DNA of 5,638 nt from an uncultured Alphaproteobacteria bacterium (GTDB lineage Bacteria; Pseudomonadota; Alphaproteobacteria; Micropepsales; Micropepsaceae), in NCBI GenBank assembly GCA_937942205.1, contig CALDFO010000426.1, positions 1 to 5,638 on the forward strand, given 5' to 3'. Shown here in pieces: positions 5,218 to 5,638 of this stretch; the stretch's first letter is position 1; every line of letters starts with the position of its first letter. A model generated the notes under the pieces. The model made no database searches, was not told where the DNA came from, and saw only the letters and a program-made list of their open reading frames with translations. The translations under genes were made by a program, and so were the position numbers.

Positions 5218-5638
5218 ATGGGTTGGGAATCTCTGATTCGCCGCGGGTTGCGCCACGCGCCGGAGGCCGCCTTTGCCGGCCTGTTCGGGGCGGCGCTGCT
5301 GCTGGGCGGCGGCGCGGCGCTGGCGGGCGCGCCGCGTTTCCTGGATGCGTTGCTGCCGGGCATGACGGCGCAGGCCCAGTCGGCGGCGAACCTGCCCGCG
5401 CCGGATGAATCCCGCACCCGTTTCGCGCTGGAGGGCGGTTTCGCCGAAAGCCGCTACAGCCCGCAGGTGCTCTTTCCGGTGGCGGAAAACCCCATGCCGG
5501 ACTGGCTGGCCGAGGCGGTGCGCGCCCATGGCACGCCCGATTTGCGCGGCACCGACGCGCCACCGCCTCCGCCCGCCCGCCCGATGGTCGCCATCGTGAT
5601 CGACGATCTGGGCGGGGATATCGCCGGGACCGACCGGG
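5218..5638 (+). CDS. Divergent polysaccharide deacetylase-family protein, 5' part
   Basis: The frame runs open from the ATG at 5218 to the window end, giving 140 residues of a protein cut off by the window. The N-terminus has Arg/His-containing residues 8-13, then an Ala/Gly/Leu hydrophobic segment (about 17-38) that should be a signal anchor, so the rest is periplasmic. A Pro/Ala-rich linker leads, after five prolines in a row (115-119), to MVAIVIDDLGG (123-133). The 'AIVIDDLG' strand with paired Asp is the start of the catalytic-like fold in the divergent polysaccharide deacetylase family (PF04748, YibQ-like), which is related to carbohydrate esterases; the true substrate of most members is not known. 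The start is bounded by an in-frame TAG at 5209-5211, so no upstream ATG is possible. There is no strong Shine-Dalgarno, only GGTAGTGGGG. In other alphaproteobacteria the family often sits near cell-envelope genes; here the neighbouring 3' DNA is not visible. Confidence 0.87.
   Translation, partial: MGWESLIRRGLRHAPEAAFAGLFGAALLLGGGAALAGAPRFLDALLPGMTAQAQSAANLPAPDESRTRFALEGGFAESRYSPQVLFPVAENPMPDWLAEAVRAHGTPDLRGTDAPPPPPARPMVAIVIDDLGGDIAGTDR

Noticed and set aside
5174..5563. N-terminal extension of the GIY-YIG protein
   Set aside because: The added residues are low-complexity Arg/Pro/Ala sequence antisense to the deacetylase gene, whereas the 83-residue form matches the usual length of the family.

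Overview
The window is GC-rich, gene-dense DNA that looks chromosomal. Its codons mostly end in G or C and its intergenic gaps are short. Gene content and protein style suggest an alphaproteobacterium: a class I NrdA with a C-terminal CLAC pair, a 363-residue NrdB, a GIY-YIG protein of the YVGWT...LERRLAEHN type, and a divergent polysaccharide deacetylase. This is inferred from protein resemblance, not from a marker gene, and I cannot name a genus.

Layout. (1) Bases 1-802 hold the 3' end of nrdA, the catalytic subunit of class I ribonucleotide reductase. After a 59-bp gap comes complete nrdB (862-1953), the radical-generating subunit. Together they supply deoxyribonucleotides, and all metal ligands and the radical tyrosine of NrdB are present. 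(2) A 160-bp gap leads to a four-gene, same-strand cluster (2114-4918): a small protein with one predicted membrane segment and a REYGFASW-containing N-terminal region, a LolD/MacB-type ABC ATPase, a very short FtsX-like permease (176 aa), and a full-length FtsX/MacB-like permease (381 aa). The last three genes are coupled by a 4-nt overlap and a 1-nt gap, so they very likely encode one heteromeric transporter. (3) A small GIY-YIG nuclease-domain gene lies on the minus strand (4922-5173), its stop 3 bp from the permease stop. (4) Divergent from it, across a 44-bp gap, starts a membrane-anchored divergent polysaccharide deacetylase-family protein (5218 to the window end, truncated).

The most interesting part is the ABC cluster. 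The two permease halves are strongly asymmetric: the first appears to have four membrane segments but essentially no extracytoplasmic domain, while its partner has about 200 residues between the first and second segments. No periplasmic adaptor, outer-membrane component or recognisable substrate gene accompanies them in the window, and the small membrane protein at the head of the cluster is an unassigned candidate partner. The substrate is unknown. Other observations are a possible leaderless start for the deacetylase gene and an inverted repeat spanning the two convergent stop codons. I see no rRNA, tRNA, CRISPR array or insertion sequence.
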